From Cryptomeria japonica (lineage: Eukaryota > Streptophyta > Pinopsida > Cupressales > Cupressaceae): a DNA stretch of 64,000 nt. The first letter of the stretch is position 1; each line of letters starts with the position of its first letter. The stretch lies in assembly GCF_030272615.1 (NCBI RefSeq), contig NC_081414.1, forward strand, positions 817,014,396-817,078,395, in the 5' to 3' direction. The notes below the pieces were generated by a model. The model searched no databases. It was not told the origin of the DNA and saw nothing but the letters and a program-made list of their open reading frames with translations. This document shows positions 11,202 to 21,803 of the stretch, in pieces. The position numbers were made by a program, and so were the translations under genes.

Positions 11202-12730
11202 ATGAATAAAGAAGGTCTGAAGTTCAACAAAGATAACTATAGAATATGGAGTGAAAGAATGAAGATTTACATTAAGATTCTTTGTAGTCAGTATTGGGAT
11301 CATATAGAAAATAAGTATATTACACCTATTGGACCCCTAACAATGATCAGAAGAAAGATCAACAAGAAAATCACCAAGCATTAGAGGCCATTATCAGTGT
11401 TGGCGTATGCACACTCTAATGAGAAATTGTAGGTGATTGAAGGTATTGTCATTGATGGCAACCTTACAATCATATGATACCGGTAGGCACCGACACCGGC
11501 AGACTCAACACCGGCATATAGTTCACTAGCACCAAAAAGAAAGATTACCGAAACCATGGCCGACAGGGATTTTGTATAAATGTATTTTGTATTTAATTGT
11601 AAAAAAATTTGTAAGATGACTTGGTGGATTGTAATATGACTCATATAAGTATGAGATCATTGTAGATAATTTATAAGTAAACATAAATAGGAAAGATTAA
11701 TGCAGACCTAATATGTGAATTGTAAGGCAGATATTGGATAAGGGTTTATGTATATTGCAGAGCTTAAATCGGTACTGAATCTGGCATAGTAGATGCTAAT
11801 CTGAAGCAATACAAGATATTGGATTTGTATAATCCATTTTTGTAAGTCAGTGAGACTTCTTTTGTAACTGAGCAGTGAGCTCTAGGCACTTGGCCTTCCT
11901 GCATGATAAGGGAAGTAGTACAAGACATTGGATTTGTATAATCCATTTTTGTAAGTCAGTGAGACTTCTTTTATAACTGAGTAGTGAGCTCTAGGCACTT
12001 GGCCTTCGTGCATGTGCACAATCTTCTGAAGTTCAACAAAGATAACTATAGAATATGGAGTGAAATAATGAAGATTTACATTAAGAGTCTTGGTAGTCAG
12101 TATTGGGATCATATAGAAAATAAGTATATTACACCTACTAGACCCCTAACTGATGATCAGAAGAAAGAACAACAAGAAAATCACCAAGCATTAGAGGCCA
12201 TTATCAGTGTTGGCATATGCACACTCCAATGAGAAATTGTAGGTGATTGAAGGTATTGTCATTGATGGAAACCTTACAATCATATGATACCGGCAGGCAG
12301 CGGCACCGAAAGACTCAACACTGGCATACAGTTCACCGACACCAAAAAGAAAGATTACCGGCACCATGGCCGACAAGAATTTTGTATAAATGTATTTTGT
12401 ATTTAATTGTAAAAACTTTTGTAAGCCGACTTGGCGGATTGTAATATGACTCATATAAGTATGAGATCATTGTAGATCATTTAGAAGTAGACATAAATAG
12501 GAAGGATTAATGCAGACCTAATATGTGAATTGTAAGGCAAATATTGGATAAGGGTTTATGTATATTGCAGAGCTTAAACCGGTACTGAATTTGGCATAGT
12601 AGATGCTGATATGAAGGAGTAAAAGACATTGGATTTGTATAATCCATTTTTGTAAGTCAGTGAGACTTCTTTTGTAACTGAGCAATGAGCTCTAGGCACT
12701 TGGCCTTCGTGCATGTGCACAATCTTCCCT
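11202..12730 (+). pseudogene. Copia Gag N-terminal region, tandemly duplicated
   Basis: The Gag start is at 11202 (MNKEGLKFNKDNYRIWSE), a typical copia Gag opening with the FNKDNYxIWS motif. After about 60 residues it runs into non-coding DNA. The same Gag segment reappears at 12026-12207 (FNKDNYRIWSEIMKIYIK). Each copy is followed by the same non-coding block, beginning TGTTGGCRTATGCACACTC at 11399 and 12208 and ending in GTGCATGTGCACAATCTTC. A 115-base sub-repeat (about 11812-12000) lies inside the first block. So a foreign block, perhaps a short solo LTR, entered gag, and then Gag fragment plus block were duplicated in tandem (offset about 809 bases). The rest of Gag is missing or unreadable. 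Confidence 0.65.
11217..12730 (+). repeat. Tandem duplication, about 0.8 kb unit
   Basis: CTGAAGTTCAACAAAGATAAC occurs at 11217 and 12026, and the following sequence stays alignable to about 12730. The first unit is about 115 bases longer because of its internal duplication of the GATTTGTATAATCCATTTTTG segment. Confidence 0.75.
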
Positions 12731-13002
12731 TGTTGGAAATATTCATTGATGTTCTTATCTCTATTTTCTCCCATGTTGTTCAGTAGGTTCAGTAGCTTGT
12801 TTCCTACCAATATATACCCACTAATTTATACAGAAGACTAGAAGCTAGAAGGGTAGCTATTGTTGAGCTAGACAAAAAGATAAAAATAGAAAAATTACTT
12901 GCAGTTCACCCAGTGAACTCCACTGAAGAGATAGGTCAATTGATCAGTGAAGCCAACCGAATAGTATTTTCAACTGAACGATGTCTATTGGGTTGAAGGC
13001 CT
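12731..13002 (+). other. Copia gag-pol spacer, decayed
   Basis: Short reading frames such as LEARRVAIVELDKKIK and NSTEEIGQLISEA suggest Gag or protease remnants. I cannot place an aspartic protease motif here, so the protease appears lost. Confidence 0.35.
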
Positions 13003-13324
13003 AAAGCGCAATCTTTTAAGTGTGGCATAACTTAATGACAAAGGGTACCCACTGGAGTTTAGAAATGGAATGTGCAAAATCTTTGACAACAAAGGTGAAT
13101 TGATTGCAACTGGGAAACAGACTAGAGGTAATCTATTTCATCTCAATCCTAAATCTAGCAACTATTTGATTGCAAAAATAGATGATAGCTAGCTTTGGCA
13201 TAGGAGATTTTGTCATATAAATTTTGACAATACTGTTAAAGTAAGAAAGTCTAAGATAGTAAGAGGTCTGCCTCAGCTAGACAAACTGGTTAATGCTCTT
13301 TGTAAAGAATGTCAACTAGGAAAA
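13003..13324 (+). pseudogene. Copia pre-integrase zinc-binding domain
   Basis: The GAG-pre-integrase domain precedes the copia integrase core. Readable: FRNGMCKIFDNKGELIATG, HLNPKSSNYLIAKIDDS, then the HHCC zinc motif with LWHRRFCHINF and LCKECQLGKM. A TAG sits at about 13191, just before LWH. It joins in frame to the integrase core at 13325. Confidence 0.8.
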
Positions 13325-14246
13325 ATGACTTCTTCAACTTTTAAGAGCAAGTCCTTCTCAACAAAGCACTTTTTAGATTTGGTTCATACAGAACTATGTG
13401 GACCAATAAGAACAAGAAGCATTCAAGGTGATAGGTACTTCATGATCTTCACTGATGATTTTTCAAGGATGATGTGGGTCACATTCTTGAAGGATGAGAA
13501 TGAAGCTTTTGGTAAATTCAAGGCATTCAGAGCCTTAGTTGAGAAAGAGAGTGGAAAAAAGATAAAATGTCTAAGAACAGATCAAGGCTATGAATTCACT
13601 TCTATGGAGCTCACTAAGTATTATGATGATAATGGTATCAAGCAACAACTTTCTGCACCAAGGACACCACAACAAAATGGTATAGCAGAGAGAAACAACC
13701 GGTCAGTGCTTGAAGCTGCTAGGACTATGTTGATACAAGGAGGTGTAGCAAAAACATTTTGGAGAGAAGTTGTAAGTATAGCTGTTTACACAATGAACCA
13801 AGTTCTGGTGAAAAGAGGTAAGGACAAGACACCATATGAATATTGGTATGGGAGATTTCCTGATGTTAGCTATTTTAAGATATTTGGAAGAAAATGTTTT
13901 ATTAAAAGAGGTGATTACATAAGAAAGTTTGAAGCTAAGAGTGATGAAGGCATATTTCTTGGCTATTACACCAAGAGTAAGGCCTATAAATGCTTCAACA
14001 ACTAGACACAAAAAATTGTCGAGAGTGTTGATGTTCATGTAGATGAATGTCCTAAAGTTTCAAAAGGAACCGGTTCTGAGAAGAAGGATGAAGATCCTTG
14101 CATTTTTCTTTTAGAACCTGAAACTATTAAATCAGAAACTGGTAAAGAAAATCTTGATGTATTTGTTCAACCGGAACAAATAAATTTAGAGGAAGATGAT
14201 AATGAGGAAGTTGAACCCAAGGAAAAATTTAAGAACCCCCCCCTTG
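13325..14246 (+). pseudogene. Copia integrase core and tail
   Basis: Catalytic integrase core. The first catalytic position reads HTELCGP where copia integrases have Asp (HTDLCGP), so the first acid is Glu here. The second Asp is in LRTDQGYEF and the Glu in PQQNGIAERNNR. Then come TPYEYWYGRFPD and the conserved GIFLGYYTKSKAY. A TAG at 14003-14005 follows FNN. The acidic tail stays open in the same frame to 14246, ending ...KNPPL at the point of the 28 kb insertion. The frame continues at 42510 (…AEPEEND), which proves the two halves belong together. Confidence 0.9.
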
Positions 14247-14463
14247 GACAAGGTGTAAAAACCTGGCAAAAGTTGTATGATTCCCGAGGAAAATTTTAAT
14301 TGTACTGGAGAATTTTTGCGGTTTACGGAGAAAAAATAATAATCTCCATTGGCGAATTAGCCATGATCGCTCAAAGTTTGTGAAAAATCCGGACGAATTG
14401 TAATGTTTTTAAAACCAAAAAAATATTTGCATGGGCGAATTGTAATGTTCTTAAAACCAGAAA

Positions 14464-14608
14464 AATATTTGCAATGGCGATTTCAAGCTATTTTCAAACC
14501 ATTTAAAAAAATATTGGCGAATTCAAGCTATTTTCAAACCATAAAAATAAAATATTGGTGATTTCAAGCTATTTTCAAACCATAAAAAAAATATTGGCGA
14601 TTTCAAGA
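14464..14608. repeat. Tandem repeat, about 43-bp unit
   Basis: Three to four copies of a unit containing GCGATTTCAAGCTATTTTC, AAACC and an A-run. It lies just inside the left end of the inserted block. Subterminal repeats are common in hAT elements, but the role here is inferred. Confidence 0.7.
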
Positions 14609-14639
14609 TATTAAGTCATTAAAGCATGTGGCACACACA

Positions 14640-15360
14640 CGTAAACACTCTGCCTAAAAGACTGCCTATTAGAAAATCTCGTGACCTAGCGACAAGCCCT
14701 TAAGACTCTATCTCCAACTCGCAAGCTAAAAATGCTAAGCCTTCATAACCTTGAGATCAAGCGACAGAGGGAAACTGAACTGCCACTCGCCAATTCTTGA
14801 CCATAAAATGTTAGGTCCTTGTCATCGCAACGACTTGGAGATAGTGGTAACTTTAACCCTTGTCGCATACTCGCCAACACAAAACTATTTATCTCTTAAC
14901 CGCTAGCACTTCACTCACAAGCTCGTGGCTTGATCAAGTCTTCAAACATTTAACTTTGTGAGCTGGCGATAACCATAAAACTTAACCACAAACTGTCTAG
15001 TCACTAGCTCGTGACCTAAAAATGCTAACATTAAACAAACATGAGAGATAGAAACTGTATGAAATGAGTTACTTGCTAACTCTCGCGGGTGTAATGTATG
15101 ACATCAGACCAACTCGAGACCTCGCCACCAAAGCAATTTCATTAACAATCTCCAGCTCGGTAACATAAAATGCTAACATCCAAAAAGCTAGAGACCTCAC
15201 GATGTAAACCCAAACCAACTTGTCGCCAGCTCGTGAGTTGATCACGTCTTTAAACATTTTACCTCATGAGATGGCGATAACCATAAAACTTAACCACAAA
15301 CTATCTGGTCACTAGCTCACAACCTAAAAATACTCACATTAAACAAACATGAGAGCTAGT
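14640..15360. repeat. Repeat island with GCGATAACC / AAAATGCTAA words
   Basis: No gene. Words such as CTAGCTCGTGACC, GGCGATAACCATAAAAC and AAAATGCTAAC recur. A longer direct repeat is 14920-15046 against 15228-15352. The part at 15065-15245 matches 38440-38610 in the same orientation, and the word family also fills 29290-29840. The three islands look like pieces of one original sequence separated by later insertions. Confidence 0.6.
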
Positions 15361-17575
15361 GACGACTATGGTGGCAAGCTAATATGTACAAGGAATTTTT
15401 AAGGCTTGGATGTCGACTCATTCTCGAGGGACTAGTTTGAAGGTTTCTTCTGAGTCAAGGTTGATTAGACAAGAGAGGATGACGGTTTCAGAGGCATAAA
15501 AGGATTGGATAGCTTCTGAGTTAGACATGGGAGATCACGGATTTCTCTGAGAAATCAGAGCTCAGACTGCTTGTTGTCACGGATTCTGAAGTAGAATTTA
15601 TCCAATCAAAGAGGAATAAAATCAGAACAAAATCATTCATAATAGATGAGCCTTAGCAGGATGTAGAGGATTAGATAGGCATGACTTCTAGAATGTACAA
15701 TCATGTTGAAAAACACCAAAATGATGATTTTTCACATGAATAAGAATCACCAAATGAAGTGTTAAAAGGTTATAAATACAATGGAGTGGTGAATTAATTG
15801 GTAGAAGAGAAAAGAAACCTTTTTCATTTTCTGAGAGTGGTTTCTTCCTTAGAAAGGAAGATGATGTTCGAGCAGGATCGTGCATGGAGTTGTTGTGTTC
15901 TATGTGATACCGGATGGGTTTTTTTTGTTTTCTCCTATGTGATTTTGTTTATTGTCAGAGGGGTTGTGAAAGTGAGAAGGATTGCCGAAGGGGGTGTGAA
16001 ATCCTTTTCTTATTAAGAAAGGCCAAGCATGGCACATCCTCTGCTTCTACTCTACCACAGGATGGCAGGGGGTTTGAAGAAGGAGCCCATAGAGGAATGA
16101 AAGAAGGATTTGTTTGGGTGGGGAGTGGCAGCCAATCATCTTTATGACGACATGGAAACTACAACCCCTCCCCAATATATTACATTTACCCTAAAGCTCC
16201 TCTTTCCACTTTCCCTGATCGTGGGCATGAAGGCTCGAGCTCCTCTTTTCATTTTCCTTGTTCCTGGGCATGAAGGCTTCCTCCTCTATTTGGAAATGAT
16301 CTATTGGACAGAACATAACATCTCACATTCCATCTAAAGGCATTAGGGTGATAATGGCATGGCTCAAGTAGTTTTGCAAGTTGTATAGTCATTGGGGTTC
16401 CTTTTTTGGTTCTAGTAGTGATTCTAGACTCTAGGTGAAGGGAGCAAGTTGTATAGTCATTTACAAAGCAAATGAAAAGCATTTAGTGTCAAGCTTTGTG
16501 CAGGTTCTTGAAGGAGTTATATATAAATTTATTTTGTGACGGTCGATGGAAGTAGTAATTTTACTCAATAGAAATTAAATTCTGATCTATTTCTCTCCGG
16601 TGTATAATTCTCTCTCTTTCAAATGATCAGAATCATGAGTTTTAACTTTTTTCATTTGTTGCATTGTTATGGTGTATGTAATTTTTCATTTAATGCTTCC
16701 TATTATGCCCAAGAATGCAAAATTTATGTTAGTCTAGAATCATATTAAGGATTCACCTCATTGTAATTGGTGGGTGGATTATAGGTATGAGTAAATGCCA
16801 ACTTTATGGAGGAGGGAAAACATGTACATGATAGTCCTAGAATACCTTCATATATATTACATGAACATCCATAGCATATAAAATCATAAGAGTATTAATA
16901 ATGAAAGTATCAAACACCACAATAGATAGGAATACAACATAATTAGTAAAACATGCATGCAACTCAATTAAAGGGAATATCTTTTGAGGATCCAATTCCA
17001 TGATAGATGTTATAGACAAATCACAATTTCATAATAAAAGGCAAACAAGAAAACATATTCACCCACAATGAATCAACTATTATAATTGGAAGGTCACTTC
17101 ACCAAGTCAACATCAAGACAACAGACCAGTGCCTTATCCTAGGGCATAGAGTCACTTACAATTCAAAGACAACCTGATAATAAACTTCAATAAGATTAAT
17201 TTGCAGATAAATAGGAATGAATATGCCATTACATACACAACCCAGATTCATATGTAAATTGAAAAACCCTTGACCATTCAATTCACAGTGAAAACATAAA
17301 TTCAACACAAAGACAATTATGTGAAGATCTCAAACTACAAATGATATTGATATTATATTCATAATGGTATCAGAAAGTAAATTCAAAATACGATTCAACT
17401 ATGCACTTGTCAAATTCTTGAACAATTGAACTACTATAACTATATCAGAGTTTTCACCATCAATAAAAGTGGCCAACTGGCCATCCCTCTCTACTGATCA
17501 AAAAGAAAAAGTGGCCATCCCTCTCAAATTAATCTTGGAATCCTTGTATAAGATGATGACTCAACAAGCTTAGAA
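15361..17575. other. Gene-free stretch
   Basis: I find no supported gene. Short plus-strand frames at 15798-16337 have no recognisable motif. A TATAAATA string at about 15770 is isolated. The AT-rich part 16800-17500 may be the downstream flank of the long minus-strand ORF that ends at 17576. Confidence 0.4.
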
Positions 17576-19801
17576 TTACTGTAAGGAATCTTGGGTAGCA
17601 ACCTGACATTTCTTCTTTTGCTTTAGCATGGCTTGCCACCTGTCCACCTCTTTGTCTACTGGCCAACTAAATGCCTTTACCTCTTCCAAATTTGTAATTG
17701 AATCTATCCATCTAGCATCTATAACTGCCCTGGCCTCAACAATAAACTTTGCATGGTCAACCTCAACCTTGAACAGTGAATCAAGCATACCATTAAGGAA
17801 ATCAGCATCAACTTGTTCATCTATATGCTTGATTATTTCTTCTTTCTCTAGAATCAAATCAAATTCACTGGTCCAATTAGAAACTGATTTCAAATCTCCA
17901 TTACTACCATAAATTGAAGGCACCAATTTACTATAACCTTCCCCAAATGTCTGCAATTTTTCATTTATAAGCACATCCTTCCCTGTGAAAAATGCATAAG
18001 CTGCATTCATTACCTCCACCATGTCTTTAGTGTCACTGATCTTGGGAGGGAACTTGTCACTATTCATCATTGCAGTATCTATCTTATCCATTAATCTGCT
18101 TCTTCCTGACCAAACATTGAACAAAGGTCCAAGAAAAGCGACAGCCTCAAAGGATGTTTTACTTGCCTCTTTCAAAGAAATATGCAAATCATGCACTACC
18201 ATTAATTTTCCTTTCAATACATCAATCACGTGTTTTAGAATTCCTGACACAATAGAGATAGCCTTGACATTTTGTTCCTTTTCAATATTTTCAATCTTCT
18301 CTGTGTATTCCTCCATTTTTGTTGTCACATCCGCTGATATTTCTTGTACTTGTTCTGTAATCTATATTGGAGGGGGCTCATTTGCAATTTTTTCTTTCAA
18401 CTCCACTAACTCCTCCTCCAAAGTGCCCTTCTTCATTAGTGTCTCTTCATATTTTTTAGATAATGCAATCAATTGGCTATATGTTTCTGTGTATCTTCTT
18501 GACAAATCCTTTGTTTTTGATAAATTCATGAAAGAAAATTGAGTAAAAAATGAGGCAATCTCTGTGTCAGTTGTGTTCTGCAAATTCCAGATCATTCTAT
18601 CAGCTTTCTTTTCTACTTGGATATTTAGAAGGCGGGGCTTTTGAGTGGAAGGGGCCAAAGACCAAGCAACGAGTGTCTTTGACTTAGGATTAAATCTTGA
18701 TCCTCTTATTACATCTCCAATTTCAAATTTAGTTTTAAACATTAGGTCCTCTTGCTTCCTAATCTGATCAATAATAAAAATAGACTGGATATCCCAGTCA
18801 GGCATCATAATTATACTAGTACTCATAATCAATTGTCTTTCCCATTCCATAGATATTTTCTCCCTGTCAAGATCATATTCCTACAGTGCCCTGATGAGCT
18901 CCTCTTTCTTTTCTACATTTCCTTCCTCTATGATTATATTTTGTCTTAATTGATTTTGTTTCAACCTTGTAAAAAAAATTTAAATTCATCTGACTTAATA
19001 AATTCATTATCTTTCATGAACTCATTCGACAACATCCCATGCTCATCAAATCCTTGAGCAAGGGCTTTGTTTGTTTCTCCATGTCCTTCATTCTACCCTG
19101 CTTCTCTGAGATGTGTCCTTATTTGATAAAAGTAGTGTCCTTGTTCTTTAACAATTGCTCTAGCAGGGTCTCTCCTCACAATTGTACCGACCTCTTTAGT
19201 TTTTTGTTTCTTTGCATCTGGCACTCAGGTAGATTGAACTTCATCCCCACTCTCTACATCATCAACAGACACACTAAGTGGCCTCTTGCCATGTGAAGAA
19301 TGTCCATCTTGGGGGTCTTGCTGCTGAGAAACCACTTCTAGAATTTGAAGCATTTGTTCCATCAGAGTTTCACATAAACTCAGCATTCTATTAATCCTCT
19401 CCAGGTACGGGTTATCAGGGCAAAAACTTGAGAAACTAGGGTCAATAACCTTCAATTCTGCTTCAACTTTCATCAAAATTATCCATTTTCTTCTCCTTTC
19501 TTGTACTTCTTATTTTCTCAACAAATTTCTAACCACATATCCATCATCCAATGGTTTATGGTCCTTTATTGTGACCCAAGGTGTCATTTTTGGTAATGCA
19601 GGTTTAATAAATTGTTCAGGATCACAGAATCTAGACACAACATTAACCAACCTATACTGTTTAAGGAAATTGTTTACTTCATCAAAGGAAATCTTACCAA
19701 TGGTAAAATCAGACACAACCCAAATCCTAGGAAGAAGAGAACCCTTCCTATATTTATCAAGGTGTTCTTTTAAAACTAGGGTCAATTGCCAAATAAACTC
19801 C
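17576..19801 (-). pseudogene. Long uncharacterised ORF, C-terminal part (cut by element 2)
   Basis: Continuation of the ORF that starts at 28884. Just left of element 2 it reads IWQLTLVLKEHLDKYRKG. It goes on through ISFDEVNNFLKQYRL, a low-complexity acidic part (19225-19476), and a charged helical part with LKEKIANEPPP and EYTEKIENIEKEQN, ending at 17576 with WQAMLKQKKKCQ. Stops occur near 19510, 19225, 19080, 18890 and 18362. A single one-base slip fits an A8 run at 18971-18978. No catalytic domain is recognised. The helical C-terminus may be a coiled coil. It shares layout and short phrases with the LTR-borne ORF of element 1, for example IRVYGCPQPPH against GIRVYKYYPH, followed in each by a QLT motif. 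Confidence 0.6.
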
Positions 19802-21059
19802 TGTAAAGCGGAAAATCAAACCCTAGGTGTTCCCCCCCACTCCAAGGAGAAAGGAGGTCACTAGGATTGACGGTTTTCACTTAGGAGAGGCTTTACATTC
19901 AAAAGAGGGGTTGAAACCCACAAGATCCAATCCCACACAATGCAAGATTGGATTCTAAATGAGTTTCAAGGGTTGTGACAGCAAGGCTACCCTCTTTTGT
20001 AAAGAATGAAGATAGAAGGATTGAGCTAGGAATGCATGTAAAGTGAGAAAGATTCACTTATAAATAGAGATAGGAATATAGGATGAAGCTGCGGACCTGG
20101 AATTAGCAGTAAAATATCGAGACGATGTTGTCCTGCCAATTTGAGTGAAAGTTGACAGGACAATGGCGCCCGGCATGCACACGATCCTTCGAAAAATCCA
20201 CGAAACGAAGGGGGATCTATTCGTCTCTGCTCAAGGATTCCAGATCTTCAATTATAGCTGCATACCTGCAACCTACACATAGAAAAGTGAGGATGATTGG
20301 GGGGTTAGGGATTAGGGGTTTGCCTTTAGGTCAAAACCCGATTTTGGAATTAACCAAGAAATGAGAATGCTGTAAATGTAAATGTTTGTAATGTAAACAA
20401 GTACTGATACCTTGTTGTAAGAATGTTTGTATTCTTACATGCGAAGGTGTAAATGTTGTTGTATGTTGTATGTTGTATGTGATCTCCTCTTCAATGGTTG
20501 AATCCTTGTCTTGAATGCAACACTTAGCCTTGAATGCAAACTTAGAATGCTCAATTGCTTGAAGGAATGCTTGAATGCTTGAATGCTTGAATGTTTGAGT
20601 GTTTTAATATCGCTTCCACGTCTTGCACACGTATGTCCTTCCTCCTCAAAATGGGAGAGGAAATGTAGTTTATATACTTGCCAATTAGGGTTGAAAGATT
20701 GATTTTTCCGACCTTGGGCCGACATAGCAACCTTATTTTCCAATTTGCAAACTTAAAGACCTAAAGCCCCATAAGAGACCGGGCCCAAAATAGGGCTAGG
20801 GACCAGGGCGCTAGGTGCCATGGTCCTGGGGGACCAGGGCACTGGGCACCCTAGTCCTGAAGGACCAGGGCACTGGGCGCCATGGTCCCACCTCCAGGGA
20901 TAGCAAGGTGAAAGGAGGATCAGGCCAGGGTGCTGAAAAATGCAGTTTTTGATGTCATAAACAAGTTTCAAAGTCTCCATTCAGGTTCAGTGTTGCATCA
21001 CCATCGTGAAGACCCAAATGCAGTCAAAATTACAAGTGTCGCAATTTTAGGACATTACA
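19802..21059 (-). repeat. 3' LTR of element 2
   Basis: 1,258 bp, starts TGTAAAGCGG and ends GACATTACA on the plus strand. It contains three units of a GC-rich repeat built on GGACCAGGGC and GGGCGCCATGGTCC (20800-20910), short GAATGCTT runs (20560-20600), and a copy of the GGCGCCCGGCATGCACACG motif at 20165. It is nearly identical to 26432-27695. Confidence 0.95.
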
Positions 21060-21060
21060 T

Positions 21061-21074
21061 TTAGCCCCCACTTT
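21061..21074 (-). promoter_or_regulatory. Polypurine tract of element 2
   Basis: Reads AAAGTGGGGGCTAA on the minus strand, one base before the 3' LTR. This is where plus-strand DNA synthesis is primed. Confidence 0.85.
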
Positions 21075-21803
21075 AGCAGGAGTATAAGTGTATGCCCATA
21101 CTTCCGGTAAAGTACAAGGAAACAACATTGAAATACTTTCACCATGTCAAGGAGGCAAGACACACCAAGCCCCTAGTGGACTAAGGATCTTATGACTTTG
21201 ATTGACAAAGTAAAAGGGAAGATCACGAGGGAGAACCATGACTTTCAGTAGTAAGGTTCCCTCACTATGAGTCATGCAAGAGAAATACCAAAAATTTTCA
21301 AGGCAAAGCTAAGTTGGCCAAGAAATTTTCAAGTATCCTGAAGGGATAGATGGGGTGTATGCCCCCCTATGTTAAAGTGATCGCACACACCTCAAGGAGG
21401 ATGATTTCTTTAAGGTAGTGATACACATATGAAATGAGAAGGGAAAGGAGCATGTTATCACAAAGATTTAGCCCCCAAGTGTGAGATAAACCCAAGGATA
21501 ATAGACACAAAACATAAAGCACGAGGTGACTTTGCTTTCCTCAGGGTCAGTATGCTGTATGATAATTCATGTATATCATATGTATGTATGCATAATTGTT
21601 CTTCATTCCCCAATCAAGGAAGGTCACCTAGAAGAAGGGAACACATGTGTCTTTTTAGTCAACATGAGAGAGACCAAAAGAGATCTCAATGCTTAGCATC
21701 GTCCTCAAGTAGACAACACTAAGGACAACAAATAGAAGAATGAGAATAACACATAGAAGAGGTAACAAAAGAGAGGAGGAGAGAGTCTGCTATGCTAATG
21801 AAA
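21075..21803 (-). other. Element 2 region between ORF and 3' LTR
   Basis: No supported gene. It contains many short purine-rich phrases but no pol motif, which confirms that pol is absent and not just displaced. Confidence 0.6.

Noticed and set aside
11381..12810. Minus-strand open frames of 60-87 codons in the copia gag region
   Set aside because: Opposite strand to the element, repeated because the DNA is duplicated, no motif.
15798..16337. Plus-strand overlapping frames downstream of a TATAAATA string
   Set aside because: Short, overlapping in different frames, no recognisable domain or codon pattern.
20800..20910. GGACCAGGGC repeats as a CRISPR-like array
   Set aside because: Only about three units without unique spacers, inside both LTRs of a plant element.
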